From assembly GCA_963843285.1 (NCBI GenBank), contig CAWJJO010000012.1, positions 248,001 through 312,000 on the forward strand: 64,000 nucleotides of DNA, written 5' to 3'. The translations under genes were made by a program, and so were the position numbers. A model generated the notes under the pieces. That model was not told the origin of the DNA, did not search any database, and worked only from the letters and a program-made list of their open reading frames with translations. Source of the DNA: CAZDDB01 sp963843285 (lineage in GTDB: Bacteria; Acidobacteriota; HRBIN11; JAKEFK01). Positions 50,085 through 60,682 of the stretch are shown here, piece after piece (position 1 is the first letter of the stretch; the number at the start of each line of letters is the position of its first letter).

Positions 50085-50700
50085 TTACGGGCGTGTCACG
50101 TGAATGTGGAAGGTCACGTAGAAACTGCCCTGAGGAGTTGAGATTGTTTTGCCGCGGGATGTCGTAAAGTAATCCAGCCTGGCGCGAGTTTTCCCCGGAT
50201 TGCTGGTGATATCCGGATCTGTGGATGGATCCAGGGACCATTCGGGCGCAATGGCCGTCGGAACCGGATGCAAGGCAGGTAATCTGAACCTTTTCGGATC
50301 CATCTGCAGCGTCATTTCCCATACCCAGGACGTAATTTCCGGACGCGCCCGGAAAAGGCGTAAATTTCAAATGCATCGGACAATAAATGATGCTGCCGGG
50401 AGTCATTGTGTACATGCTCAGGTTGGCCAAACAGGTGCATTTATTCATCAGCCGTACCGAGTTGAGCACGGTTCCTATCGGCTGCGCTGGAGACTGATAA
50501 CCCACTTCCCCTGGTTGCACAGCCATATCACTCGTTAACGTAATCTTAACCTGGCGGACCTGAGCCGTTGACAGATCCAGTAGCCGGTCACCATAAGTTA
50601 AACTATTGCAAACATTGCCCATCATGACGGAAACGTCTCCACTGACTCCACCGTCTAATCCATCCCTGTATGCCCCGGTTCCATCACTTTGAATGGAATA
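50085..50700 (-). pseudogene. Uncharacterised beta-rich secreted-type protein, broken
   Basis: Frame one (to about 50275) reads SPPYSIQSDGTGAYRDGLDG, then MMGNVCNSLTYGDRLLDL and TAQVRQVKITLTSDM, ending near DGSEKVQITCLAS. Frame two takes over with PVPTAIAPEWSLDPSTDPDI, PGKTRARLDYFTT and the end FYVTFHIHVTRP. The strand-rich pattern suggests a secreted beta-sandwich, but the signal peptide is missing because the upstream end runs into the TonB receptor gene. The last 50 residues have a paralogous remnant at 55010-55190. No family recognised. Confidence 0.5.
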
Positions 50701-50713
50701 CGGGGGACTGCTT

Positions 50714-53287
50714 ATGAATCTTAAGGTTACCATCCTGGTTTTTTGTTTGTTCTGCGTTTCCTTCTCAGTTTTTGCGCAGAGTCAATACGGAGCAATACAG
50801 GGAACGGTGCAGGACACAGACGGACAGGCTATTCCAAGCGTCAGTATAAATGTATCAAGCCCGTCATTGATCGGTGAAACCCGAGTCGCGGTTACCGACC
50901 AACATGGATTTTATCGATTTCCTTTTCTTGCACCAGGAACGTACGAACTCAAAACTGAACTCAGTGGATTCCAAACAACCAACCGCAAAGGCATCACGCT
51001 TTTTATCGGGAACACTCTGACAGCCGATTTCACGCTTGAACTACTTCAAGTATCCGAAGCGATAGAAGTTACAGGTAGACCTCCATTGATCGATTCAACT
51101 ACGACTGCTGTCGCGACGATCGTTCCTCCGGAAATAGTCAGCACTCAGCCAAAGCGCAACGACATTCGGAGTTTGGTTGCTCTGACACCAGGCGTGAGCG
51201 ATGATCTGGTTGCTTTTGGAGCCAGCGACGACAAAGCAGATGAAAATGCGTACTGGATCGATGGGACAAACCTGAGTGATCCAAGGGCTGGAAGTCTCAT
51301 TCTTCAATATGATCAAAACTGGATCGAGCAGGTTCAGGTTACAGGAATTGGCGCGCCCGCGGAATATGGTGGATTTACGGGCGTTCTCGCTAATTTCACC
51401 ACACGCTCGGGCAGCAACCAGTTTCATGGACTTGTTGAAACATTTTTTCAGAACGAAAATCTCGCCAGTTCCCATACTGAGGATCCAGCGGGTGAAACAC
51501 CGTTTTCAACGTACGACTTTAGCGCACAGCTTGGAGGCCCACTTCTGCGGGACAAACTGTGGTTTTTTTCAGGATTCGAGTACCCGCACACCGAAACACA
51601 TCCGTTTGGTTATGACGGCGTCACCACAGATGTACAGACGAAGTTTATCAGCAAGCTCACTTATCAACATGACGACAATAATACGCTGCAAGGATTCGTT
51701 CACTTTAATCATCACACCATTGAAGGTCTCGACGCGGACTACTTTGTACTTCCTGAAGCAACCAGAACGAACAAGAATCCTCAATTCAGCTGGAACACAA
51801 CCTGGATTTCGCTGCTCAATTCAGCAACAAATCTGGAAGCACGGTTCGGCGGTTTTAATCACCACAGCAAGGATATAGAAGACAGACCGGACTTGTCGGG
51901 ACATTGTGATGTAGCGATTGGCATCTGTTCGGTCAATTCAGCAATCCGTGAGGAAAGCAAACTAAACAGGTTGCAGGGCAGTTTTGCGCTGACTCATTAC
52001 AGCGAAAACTTTATTCAGGGGGGACACGATTTCCGTTTTGGGGTTCAATTTCAGCATTCCTCCGGTCTGAGGGAACAACACTATAACGGCGGCGTGTTTT
52101 ATGCGTATGATTACGCCGGAATGCCATATTACCGGAAGAGCTTCGAGTACTCCTTCCCGGTGGATGGCGATCAGATCAGCTCATTCGCTCAAGATGATTG
52201 GAGGATTACCGATCGTTTCTCCGCCAGTGTGGGAGTCCGGTGGGACCACAATCGGGGCTCCACAGATTTGGGGAAGGTTTATGCAAATGACCAGGTTGCT
52301 CCGAGACTTGGCTTTGTTTGGAAACTAAATCAAAAAAATGAAACTGTGTTGAAAGCACATTATGGCCATTACTTCGAGGCATTATTGCAGCGAAGCTACA
52401 GTGGAGTAACTGACGGAAGGTTGCCTATTATTGGTGAAATTTACGATCAAGGAGAATGGGTAGAAGTATTCCGGCAGACGTTCAAGACTCACATCCCGGG
52501 GGATTTGAAACAGCCCTATGTTCAACAATTCAATGTAGGAGTAGATCATGTTCTCCCCGGTGAAGTTCCTATCGGAGTTCATTACATCTACAGACGATGG
52601 TACAACATCCTGCTCAACCAGAATTTATCTGAATTTGATCCTGTCTCCTTTATCAATCCAATTACGGGAGAGCCGATCACTGTTTATCTGGTGAAGGATC
52701 CGGATGCGGGCCATGTTGTTACGAATCCACCCGGTCTTTACCGCAGGTATCACGGAGTTGAAATCTTTGCCAGCAAGCAATTTAGCAGCGGATTTTCTTT
52801 CACGGGCTCGCTGGTTTACTCCGATCTGGAAGGGAACGCCCAGAGTGTGAACGATGGCACTCGTTTTGGCCTGGATCCAAACAGTTATCTGTATCCGGGA
52901 AATTTGATTGTTGATCGACCGCTCTCCTGTAAAATTGCCGGAACTTATCCCCTGCCCTGGGGCTTTAACGCAGGTTGGTATTTTCGACATGAAAGCGGAA
53001 ATACATGGACACCGTTAATCAGGGTTCCGGGTGTTCCATTCGGCCTGATTTCTGGAGAGCCGCAGGGATCGAGACGGCTTCCATCAAAGAATCTCATGGA
53101 TCTGCGATTTGAAAAAGAATTCCCGATTTCTCAAGGACAATTGCGTTTTACCATTGATGTGTTCAACCTCTTTAACACCGCCTATGTGACCCGGGTCAAT
53201 CGTGTCTTTGAAGATCCCGGCTTTGGAGCGGCCTCGCTGTATAACGAGCCACGCCAGATCAGACTTGGTGTGCGTTATACATTTTAA
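50714..53287 (+). CDS. TonB-dependent receptor with carboxypeptidase-regulatory-like domain
   Basis: The product has 857 residues from the ATG at 50714. Signal peptide LKVTILVFCLFCVSFSVFAQ. Residues about 25-110 are a CarboxypepD_reg-like domain (AIQGTVQDTDGQAIPSVSI, then GFYRFPFLAPGTYELKTEL). A plug domain follows (DIRSLVALTPGV, IDGTNLSDPR, EQVQVTGIGAPAEYGG), then a beta-barrel to the C-terminus, ending RQIRLGVRYTF with the terminal aromatic needed for outer-membrane assembly. This Oar-like type is abundant in Acidobacteria and is thought to take up oligomers or peptides. No classic TonB box is obvious. Intact over 2.6 kb; no binding partner is encoded beside it. Confidence 0.92.
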   Translation: MNLKVTILVFCLFCVSFSVFAQSQYGAIQGTVQDTDGQAIPSVSINVSSPSLIGETRVAVTDQHGFYRFPFLAPGTYELKTELSGFQTTNRKGITLFIGNTLTADFTLELLQVSEAIEVTGRPPLIDSTTTAVATIVPPEIVSTQPKRNDIRSLVALTPGVSDDLVAFGASDDKADENAYWIDGTNLSDPRAGSLILQYDQNWIEQVQVTGIGAPAEYGGFTGVLANFTTRSGSNQFHGLVETFFQNENLASSHTEDPAGETPFSTYDFSAQLGGPLLRDKLWFFSGFEYPHTETHPFGYDGVTTDVQTKFISKLTYQHDDNNTLQGFVHFNHHTIEGLDADYFVLPEATRTNKNPQFSWNTTWISLLNSATNLEARFGGFNHHSKDIEDRPDLSGHCDVAIGICSVNSAIREESKLNRLQGSFALTHYSENFIQGGHDFRFGVQFQHSSGLREQHYNGGVFYAYDYAGMPYYRKSFEYSFPVDGDQISSFAQDDWRITDRFSASVGVRWDHNRGSTDLGKVYANDQVAPRLGFVWKLNQKNETVLKAHYGHYFEALLQRSYSGVTDGRLPIIGEIYDQGEWVEVFRQTFKTHIPGDLKQPYVQQFNVGVDHVLPGEVPIGVHYIYRRWYNILLNQNLSEFDPVSFINPITGEPITVYLVKDPDAGHVVTNPPGLYRRYHGVEIFASKQFSSGFSFTGSLVYSDLEGNAQSVNDGTRFGLDPNSYLYPGNLIVDRPLSCKIAGTYPLPWGFNAGWYFRHESGNTWTPLIRVPGVPFGLISGEPQGSRRLPSKNLMDLRFEKEFPISQGQLRFTIDVFNLFNTAYVTRVNRVFEDPGFGAASLYNEPRQIRLGVRYTF

Positions 53288-53440
53288 TCATGGACGAGAG
53301 CCATTGATTTTGGAATCCATAATGCACTCCATATTAGAACAAGATTGATCGTGAGAAAATAAACATTCGATTGTCGATTTTGGGTTGAATCTAACGATTA
53401 TATAAGTGAGAGATAGATCTTTACTCAAAAGGAGAAAGCG

Positions 53441-54630
53441 ATGAGCAATGTACGAGTTCTCGTTGGAACGCGTAAGGGTGCATTCATTTTGGCGTCGGAT
53501 GGCAAGCGAAAACAGTGGGATGTTAGCGGACCTCATTTTGCTGGCTGGGAAATTTACCACGTAAAAGGATCGCCTGTGGATCCCAATCGGATTTACGCAT
53601 CTCAAACCAGCGGTTGGTTTGGACAGATCATTCAACGATCCGATGATGGCGGCAAAACATGGCATCAACCCGGAACGCCTCCCGGCGAACCAACTACTAC
53701 ACCTGACGGCATGCCAAAAGGTGAAAGCAACAAATTTGTTTATGACGTTTCTCCCGAAACCGGTAAACCGCTGACTACTCATCAGTGGTACGATGGAACA
53801 CAACACCCGTGGGAGTTCAAGCGTGTGTGGCATCTGGAGCCGTCACTTAGCTGATCCGGATACTGTTTATGCGGGAGTTGAAGATGCCGCAATTTTCCGG
53901 TCAATCGATGGCGGCAAATCGTGGCACGAACTCGCCGGTCTTGCGCGGCCATCCAACGGGCGCACAATGGTCTCCGGGTGCAGGCGGCATGGGACTGCAC
54001 ACAATCCTGATTGATCCCACCAATCAGAATCGTATGTACGTTGCAATTTCTGCTGCTGGAACTTTTCGAACAGAGGATGCCGGCAAAACATGGAAACCAA
54101 TCAATCGCGGTTTGCATTCACAGTACATTCCCGATCCGAATGCTGAGGTGGGCCACTGCGTTCATCGAATTGCGATGCATGGGTCGCGGCCGGATGTGTT
54201 GTTCATGCAAAAGCACTGGGATGTCATGCGCACCGATAATGCGGGCGAAGAACTGGCGCGAAGTCAGCGGCAATTTGCCAACCGACTTCGGATTTGTAAT
54301 TGATGTTCATGCGCACGAACCGGAAACGATCTACGTGATCCCGATCAAAAGCGATTCTGAACATTACCCGCTCGATGGAAAGTTGCGCGTGTACCGCAGC
54401 CGTTGCGGCGGCAACGAATGGGAACCGCTCACAAAAGGTCTGCCGCAGGAAAACTGCTTCGTCAATGTGCTGCGCGATGCAATGGCAGTGGACTCGCTCG
54501 ATCCTGCGGCGTGTATTTCGGTACGACCGGTGGGCAGGTATACTGTTCACCGGATGCGGGAGAAAGTTGGCAACCGATCGTTCGGGATCTTCCGGCGGTG
54601 TTGTCTGTCGAGGTTCAGACCCTGGGGTAA
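53441..54630 (+). pseudogene. WD40/YVTN/BNR-like repeat protein, frameshifted four times
   Basis: AAAGGAG stands seven bases before the ATG. The first frame (137 residues) reads VRVLVGTRKGAFILASDGKR and SDDGGKTWHQPG, a BNR/Asp-box (S-x-D-x-G-x-T-W). Later frames carry SIDGGKSWHELAGL, TEDAGKTWKPINRGL, NWREVSGNLPTDFGFVIDV and SPDAGESWQPIVRDLPA, all Asp-box blades of the same propeller. Frame changes lie near 53845, 53960, 54245 and 54510. The intact product would be about 395 residues, a cytosolic or exported sialidase-like propeller of unknown substrate. It is followed after 13 bases by a MoaD-like gene, a pairing often seen in bacteria. Confidence 0.7.
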
Positions 54631-54643
54631 AGGAAATTTGGGC

Positions 54644-54941
54644 ATGATTCGAGTGATTCTTCCTTATCATTTACGGAATCTGGCGAACGTTGGCCTGAGG
54701 TGCGACTTGGATGTGAAGGTGAAATCACGGTCAACGTTCCGTGCTTGAAGAACTTGAGACACGATACCCGATGCTGGCGGCACGATTCGCGACCACGTCA
54801 CAAAGAGAACGCCGCCCGTATGTGCGGTTTTTCGCCTGTCAAGAAGATCTATCTCTCGAATCGCCGGATACGCCGTTGCCCGAAGCAGTGGCGTCAGGTG
54901 CGGAGCCGTTTATTGTGTTAGGAGCAATTGCCGGAGGATAA
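54644..54941 (+). pseudogene. MoaD/ThiS-family protein, frameshifted twice
   Basis: Frame one: MIRVILPYHLRNLANVG, the MoaD first strand and helix. Frame two (about 54699-54735): EVRLGCEGEITVN. Frame three: SVLEELETRYPMLAARF, then RPYVRFFACQEDLSLESPD and the end VLGAIAGG. The final Gly-Gly is the sulfur-carrier tail of MoaD/ThiS proteins, adenylated by MoeB/ThiF-like enzymes. The intact protein would have about 98 residues. It comes 13 bases after the BNR-type gene and so is part of one unit. Confidence 0.72.
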
Positions 54942-55009
54942 ACGGCTGGACGCCGAAGGAACCAGCAGCTGCATTGCCATAATACTTAACCATATGGTTA
55001 AGTGTTCGT

Positions 55010-55190
55010 TTATGGACGGGTGACGTGCAGGTGAAACGTCATGTAGTAATTGCCGATGTTCTGTTGGTTTGCCAGGTTGACGAGTCGCGCGCGAGTTTTT
55101 CCTGGATTGGATGTATCGTCCGGATCGGAAATTGGATCGATCAACCATTGCTTACAGCCCGCGGAATCAGGACGGCGCCACGTTTTGCGT
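55010..55190 (-). pseudogene. C-terminal remnant, paralogue of the protein at 50085
   Basis: The frame WLIDPISDPDDTSNPGKTRA continues with RLVNLANQQNIGNYYMTFHL and ends HVTRP before a stop at 55010. It lines up with the last 50 residues of the broken protein at 50085 (SLDPSTDPDITSNPGKTRAR and FYVTFHIHVTRP). Nothing of the front part remains. An inverted pair (TTAACCATATGGTTAA at 54986-55001) is just downstream. Confidence 0.55.
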
Positions 55191-55234
55191 CAAAGGAGAA
55201 GGAGCGGCCCAGACAGACAAGTGAAAAATGGCCG

Positions 55235-57113
55235 TTACGGGCGTAGCATGTTCTCTGCTTCCAGCGAGTCCGTGCTTGCGCCCAATCGGACCAGCAGCGC
55301 AACCAGGATCCGCTGCGTCTGACTCAACAGGGCGCGCCGTCCGACTACCTCACGGGCTAGTGCCGGCTTGTTTGTGATCAAGCCGTCAGCACCGTTGCTC
55401 ATAGCGCTGAGCATCCAGGCCGGATCATCGACAGTCCATACATAGACCTTCTGGCGCGGCGCGGTGCACCTGCCGCACGAACCGGCGGGTAGCCATACGC
55501 GACTCGACAGCGACAAAATCCGCTCCGAGCGAGGTGATGTCCCCCATCACCTTTGCGGCCAACGCCCCAACTGTCCAGGAGGGCCGAAGCTGCTTCATCT
55601 TTCGTACCATCGAGTGATCGAGTGACATATAAATGCAGTCGTTCACCATCCCCTCTTCCTCCACAATGGCGGCTACCCTTTCTTCGAGACGCTCATTGTG
55701 TCCGTACGACTTCAGTTCCACCAGAACTTTCGATCCCTTGCACGCGGCCAGCGCCTGAGCGAGCGTAGCGACGCGCTCATCCTTGAATTTAGGATCGAAG
55801 TAGCTACCGATGTCAACGGTGCGAAGTTCGTCATAAGTGTGTTCCCAGATTTTCATCGGTGAGCCGCCCAGCTTCATCAGGTCACTGTCGTGATTTACAA
55901 CCACGATTCCATCGATTGTTTCCTGAACATCGAGTTCGACGAAGTCCGCATGCTCGGCTGCGGCAAGACGGAAAGCGGCCAGAGTGTTTTCGGGAGCATT
56001 CGCGGAAGCGCCGCGATGAGCGATCACAAGGATAGGCTGATTGTTTCGGCTCCCCGCAAATACAAGCATGATCAAGGAAGCAGCGACAAGAACAACCACT
56101 GCGGCGATTCCGGCCACAATCCTGGGAGAAGCTTGAAATCTGCCTGTCTTCTCTGCGTTGGCGATATCCACTCCGGCGCCCTCCGGAGCAGCCGTGTTCT
56201 GATACAGCAGGACAATCAATTCTGAAAATAGCGACATATTGAAGATCGCTACTACGAGACCCAGACATATCCAGACGAAAACCATCGCACCCACGAACAG
56301 CAGGAGTGTAGTGATCGAGCCGGCAAGATGCGGCCCCGCGCTGCGTCCGGTCACCTCCAGCAGTGCCGTCAAGCCCGCACTCAGAGCCAACGCGAGAACG
56401 GCCCATGCGCCGAGAACAAGCAAGATGAGACCGTGATTCCCTGCGGTTCTTTTGGCGCTCTCGCCAAGCGCCCGCGCGGGACTCACTTTTTCGAAGAGTA
56501 AGAGCGGAAGCGCAAGCGCCCAGCGCGCTACCGTGCGAAAGAGCAGCAACACGAGTACGACAACGATTGCAGCCATGAGCGCTGCCGCAATCCAGAACTC
56601 AGGGGGCCTGCGAGCCAGATAATAGTTGATGTCTCGATCGTGCAGCAGCCCAAGATAGACCGCTCCAGCAGCGAGAGCAAACGGAACGAGAGCAATCACA
56701 ATCCTTCCAACCATGTGAGCGGCGAGTCGAAGCACGGCTACAGCTCGCGCCGCGCCAAACGCGAGGGCGCCTCTGGCAGTCAGTCGAATGCCGCGCGTCT
56801 CTGCTAGACCAATGACCATCAGACACGCCGACTCAACAGCAGTGATAGCAATGACTACAGAGGAACCGAATAACAAAGCGATGATTCCTTCCCAGTTGGT
56901 GAAGAAGAAGGTGGCTATGTCGGCATCAGCAACTACCCCGGTACCCGTGCGCGACATCATCCAGCGCAGAAACAGGATTGTGGCAGGTGTCAGCACCGCG
57001 AAGCCGATCGCTTTGTAGGTGAGATCGGTCAGAACCAGACTGCGCCAGGCAAGGAGAAGAGCCCGCATCGCCTTCCGCCAAATTTCCACTACCCGCTCCT
57101 TCCTCGTCAGCAT
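55235..57113 (-). CDS. Membrane-anchored glycerophosphodiester phosphodiesterase, frameshifted near 55460
   Basis: Residues about 1-345 hold eight or so membrane helices (the GDPD membrane-domain type, e.g. LILLVLGAWAVLALALSAGL). From about 365 comes the GDPD catalytic domain: ILVIAHRGASANAPENTLAA (the H-R-G-x(4-7)-E-N-T signature), FVELDVQETIDGIVVVNHDS (metal ligands E, D, H) and KVLVELKSYG. Near 55460 the frame changes; the second frame ends the barrel with PRQKVYVWTVDDP and ADGLITNKPA, the usual last motif. The intact protein has about 620 residues. It would split glycerophosphodiesters into glycerol-3-phosphate and an alcohol at the membrane. The shift lies in a CGCGCCGCGCC repeat, a likely slippage or sequence-error site. 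Confidence 0.85.
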
Positions 57114-57355
57114 TCGTTCATCCTTTCAGTATGGCATGAAAGGTCTCATTGGGAATTGGTGTTCCAGAAACGTTTTGAATCGGTCTCGATGACAAGATTG
57201 AAGTGAGTGTAATGTCCTAGGGTTTTGTTGCCGGCTCCCTTATGAAGGGAGGGGCTGGGGAGGGTTGTCCAACAAATACAACCCCTCCTGCCCTCTTACG
57301 TTGTGTTATCCTGTCGCGAACCTTCAATTACAATTCATCTAGGAACACAAAAGCC

Positions 57356-57913
57356 ATGAGCATTTTCTGGGAAACGAATTACCAGGAAGCGTTAGAAAAA
57401 TCTATAAAAGAAGCAAAGCCGATCCTGTTATTGTTCAGCAAGCCGGGTTGACCGGCATGCGAGAAGATGGATGCCGTGACGCATTCCAAAGATGGGATCA
57501 TACAATTGATTCATGAGCTTTTTGTTCCTATCAGGGTCAACTCTGCGACGGAATCGGAGTTGAGTAAACTCTATCGAGTGGATATCACGCCGGTTTACAT
57601 CGCGACAGACTCCAGGCAAAAAACGTATCACCGCTGGGTAGGATTTGCTCGCGCTGAAGATTTCACTTCGACTCTACGGGTTATGAGAGCGGCAGCAGAT
57701 ATTGATCGAAGGAACTATGACTCGGCAATCGGACAGCTTGTAGCGGTTGTTGAAGGGGCTCGATCTTCCTCGACTCCTGATGCATTGTATTTGATCGGCC
57801 TTGCGAGATACAAAAAGTCAGGCAACTTCCAGGAAGCTGTAGAGCAATGGCGCCGCTTGAAGCTTTCTTATCCAAACCATCCGCTCATCAAGAAAGTGGA
57901 TTATGCGCTTTAG
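57356..57913 (+). CDS. Selenocysteine-containing thioredoxin-like protein (U-P-A-C)
   Basis: ATG at 57356 opens MSIFWETNYQEALEKSIKEA. After KPILLLFSKPG the frame meets TGA (57449-57451), then PACEKMDAVTHS and continues without a break to the TAG at 57913, 185 residues in all. The TGA occupies the first position of the thioredoxin C-x-x-C motif (SKPG-U-PAC-EKM; relatives have C-P-A-C or C-x-x-C), and the cis-Pro region (VDITPVYI) and end strands of the fold are present, followed by a helical TPR-like tail. I read the TGA as selenocysteine, giving a U-x-x-C redox centre. It is the first gene of a tight operon whose last gene carries a second such TGA. A simple nonsense mutation is the alternative. 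Confidence 0.78.
57453..57476 (+). promoter_or_regulatory. Candidate SECIS stem-loop after the thioredoxin TGA
   Basis: CGGCAT (57453-57458) pairs perfectly with ATGCCG (57471-57476) around GCGAGAAGATGG. The loop begins with G, as in bacterial SECIS elements, but it is only eight bases from the TGA, closer than the usual 16-37. Another pairing, ATGCG with CGCAT (57457-57461 and 57480-57484), is possible. The structure is a guess. Confidence 0.35.
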
Positions 57914-57932
57914 TCCGATGGTGTAGTCGAGC

Positions 57933-60682
57933 ATGCGTTTTTTGACACGTCTTTTTGGAATCCTGCCGGGAGAAAGCAAGACAACAACTCTGTTGTTTAT
58001 CTATTTCTTTTTCCTGATCTCCGGATTCGTCATGGCCAAGTCTGTCCGGGACGGACTCTTTTTGAGTCAAAACACGCCGTTGAATCTTCCATATCTTTAC
58101 GTGTCCATTGCGGTACTGATGACGGTTACGGCGCCGCTCTATTCGCGGTTGAGCAAGCCTTTTCCGATCCGGAACGTAATCGCAGGTTCACAAATTGTCG
58201 TGAGCCTGTCCATGCTTCTCTTCTGGCGTCTCTTGTCTTCCCGTCCCGGGATCTTCGCGCTTGCATCGTTTTATATCTGGGTTTCGATTTACGGAGCGAT
58301 TTGTGTTTCCCAGTTCTGGCTGATCTCCGCACAACTGCATGATGCCAGAGCGGCAAAGCGGCTATTCGGATTTATTGGAAGCGGTGGAATTCTTGGAGGC
58401 ATCCTGGGAGGGTTTGGCGCAAGATGGATTGCGGCAAGCCGGGGCGCCGAACAGTTACTTCCGGTGATTGCTCTTTTCGCTCTCTTTTGTGCCGCCATTG
58501 TGAAACTTACTTCTTTGAATGAGAAGACTCCCGCGGAAGGTTCCACTGCCCACTGCGGATCAGCAGACGAAAATATCCGGCGCCTTCAGCGCTGTGAGGG
58601 GATCACGTTATCTTCTGTGGATTTTTGCTGTGCTATTTATCACAGAACTCATCAGCACCTTCGTGGACTTTCAGTTCAAACTGATTTCCCGGAATGCATT
58701 TCCTGAAAAAAATCAGTTGACCGCTTTCCTGGGCAGTTTTTACGGCTTCTTGAGCATCGCCAATTTTCTTTTTCAAATTCTTTTGACATCCAGGATGATT
58801 CAGTGGGCCGGGGTGAAAGGAGCAATTCTGGTTTTACCTTTTACGATTCTTACAGGATCGTTTACTTTGATCTATTTCCCTGTGCTCTGGACTGCCATCT
58901 GGTTGAAAATCGGTGACGATGGGCTGCGCCATTCCCTTCATCGTTCGATCCTGGAGCTTTTGTACCAGCCTGTTCCCAGGGCAATTCGGGAAAACGTAAA
59001 AGTTTTCCTCGATTCCTTCGCCGTGCAGCTTGCCACAGGTCTGGGAGGCATGCTGTTACTGGTGTACACGCGCCTGTTTGCGCCGGATGCAGCGCCGATC
59101 GGGGTGATTGTTGTTGTCCTGTCGATCCTGTGGATTGCCATTCTGCATGATCACCAACTCGCACTATGTAAATGCATTTCGGGAAGGATTAAGAAAGCGG
59201 GCGATCGATCCGGAAAGCATGAATTTACGAATTGTAGATGTCGGAACGCTCGAAACGTTAATGCAGGCTTTAAACAGTACTGATGAGAAAGTAGTTTTAT
59301 ATGCGATGGAATTTTTGGAACGTGGCGGAAAAGCGTATCTGGTCAGTCCCTGGCTGCTGCATCATCCTTCCCCCCGAGTAAGACTGAAAGTCGTAGATCT
59401 GATTTCCGGCCGCAACGATCGCTCTGCGATCGCTCTTTTGAAAGGAGCGATTCGCGATGAGAACGTGGATGTACAGGCGGAGGCATTGCAAACGATCTGT
59501 TTCCTGGAGCCGGAAGCACACGAAGAAATGGTACTTTCACTGTCCAGCGAAACGGATCCACAGTTGAGACGAGCGGCGATTCTCTGTGCGGCGCTGGGCT
59601 CGGAGGAACAGCAGCAGCAAGCTCACGCATGGTTAGAGGAAATGATTCATGATTCGGGAAAGGAGAGCACCGTCTTGCAGATTGAGGCGGCAAAAGCGCT
59701 TGCGAAGTTGCCTCCCTCGTTTCACGACCTGTATCCGGACCTGTTTGCGAGCGCGGATCGTGAAGTCGTACGGCAGGCAATTCGAAGCGCCGCGATGACG
59801 TCCAATCCGGATTTGATTCCTTATCTGGTGGAAAAGCTCGGCGACCGAAAGTTGAAAGCGGAGGCGCGCAGCGCGTTGTTGAAGTATGGTCCGGAAATCA
59901 TTCCTGTTCTGGAAACATTCCTGAAAGAGGAGTCGGTATCTTTGTGGGCAAGGCGCCATATCGCGAAGACGATCGGTGGTTTTGGAACCCAGTCCGCAGC
60001 CGACACGCTCTTTGATCATTTTGACCACGCAGATCCTTTTATCCGGAATAAAGTTCTCGCCGCGCTGAATCAGTTGCGTGCACTTCGGTCCGAGCTTCGG
60101 TTTGACCGGCAGAAAGTCGAACAACGATTGACCGAAGAAGCAACCGACTATTTCAACAAGCTTACGATCAAGCAGGCGATTGTTGACGGAACGGGCGTTG
60201 ATCTCAAAAAAGATTTTCTCGCCAGATCGCTGGATCGCAGACGGGACCAGAGTGTAGATCGAATTTTTCGTTTTCTCGCTCTGATCCATCCTCCCCGTGA
60301 TGTTGCCAATGCTTATGCCAGCTTGAAGAGTCAGGATCCGGCATTTCGAAGCGCGGCTATCGAGTATATGGACAATGCTCTGGACCGGTCGATCCGGAGA
60401 ATCGTGTTACCGGTAATTGACAGCATTCCTGACAAAGAAAAGCTCAGTCGCATCCAGGCTGTTTTGCCTGTCATGAAACGAACCGCGGATGCGGCCCTGG
60501 TAGAACTTCTGAACGGAAATGATTCCTGGCTGAGCGCATGTGTCGTATATTGGATTTTTCAGCACAGACGGAAGGATCTCTATCCATTCCTATCGTCGCT
60601 TCACTCGGATGCGGGTTTGCTTGGTGAAACATCGCGGTGGGTGCTCGGCAAAATGGAAGCTACTCCGGTACGGGAAAAATAG
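57933..60682 (+). CDS. NTT/MFS-like transporter fused to HEAT repeats, frameshifted twice
   Basis: Frame one (from ATG 57933): about six membrane helices with LLFIYFFFLISGFVMAKSVR and FGFIGSGGILGGILGG, in the style of ATP/ADP translocase-type (NTT, MFS superfamily) carriers. Frame two (about 58560-59150) holds the second half: LFITELISTFVDFQFKLI, RSILELLYQPVPRAIRENVK and FAVQLATGLGGMLLLVY, again NTT-like. Frame three, from about 59150 to 60682, encodes some 500 soluble residues of HEAT-type helical repeats (VRLKVVDLISGRNDRSAIAL, DVQAEALQTICFLEP, ARRHIAKTIGGFGTQSAADT). The product of about 915 residues lies 19 bases after the selenoprotein gene, and the next gene starts at the base after its stop. 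The substrate is unknown. The frameshifts may be sequence errors. Confidence 0.75.

Noticed and set aside
53845..53860. TGA ending the first frame of the BNR-type gene as selenocysteine
   Set aside because: There is no redox motif and the coding pattern resumes in a different frame.
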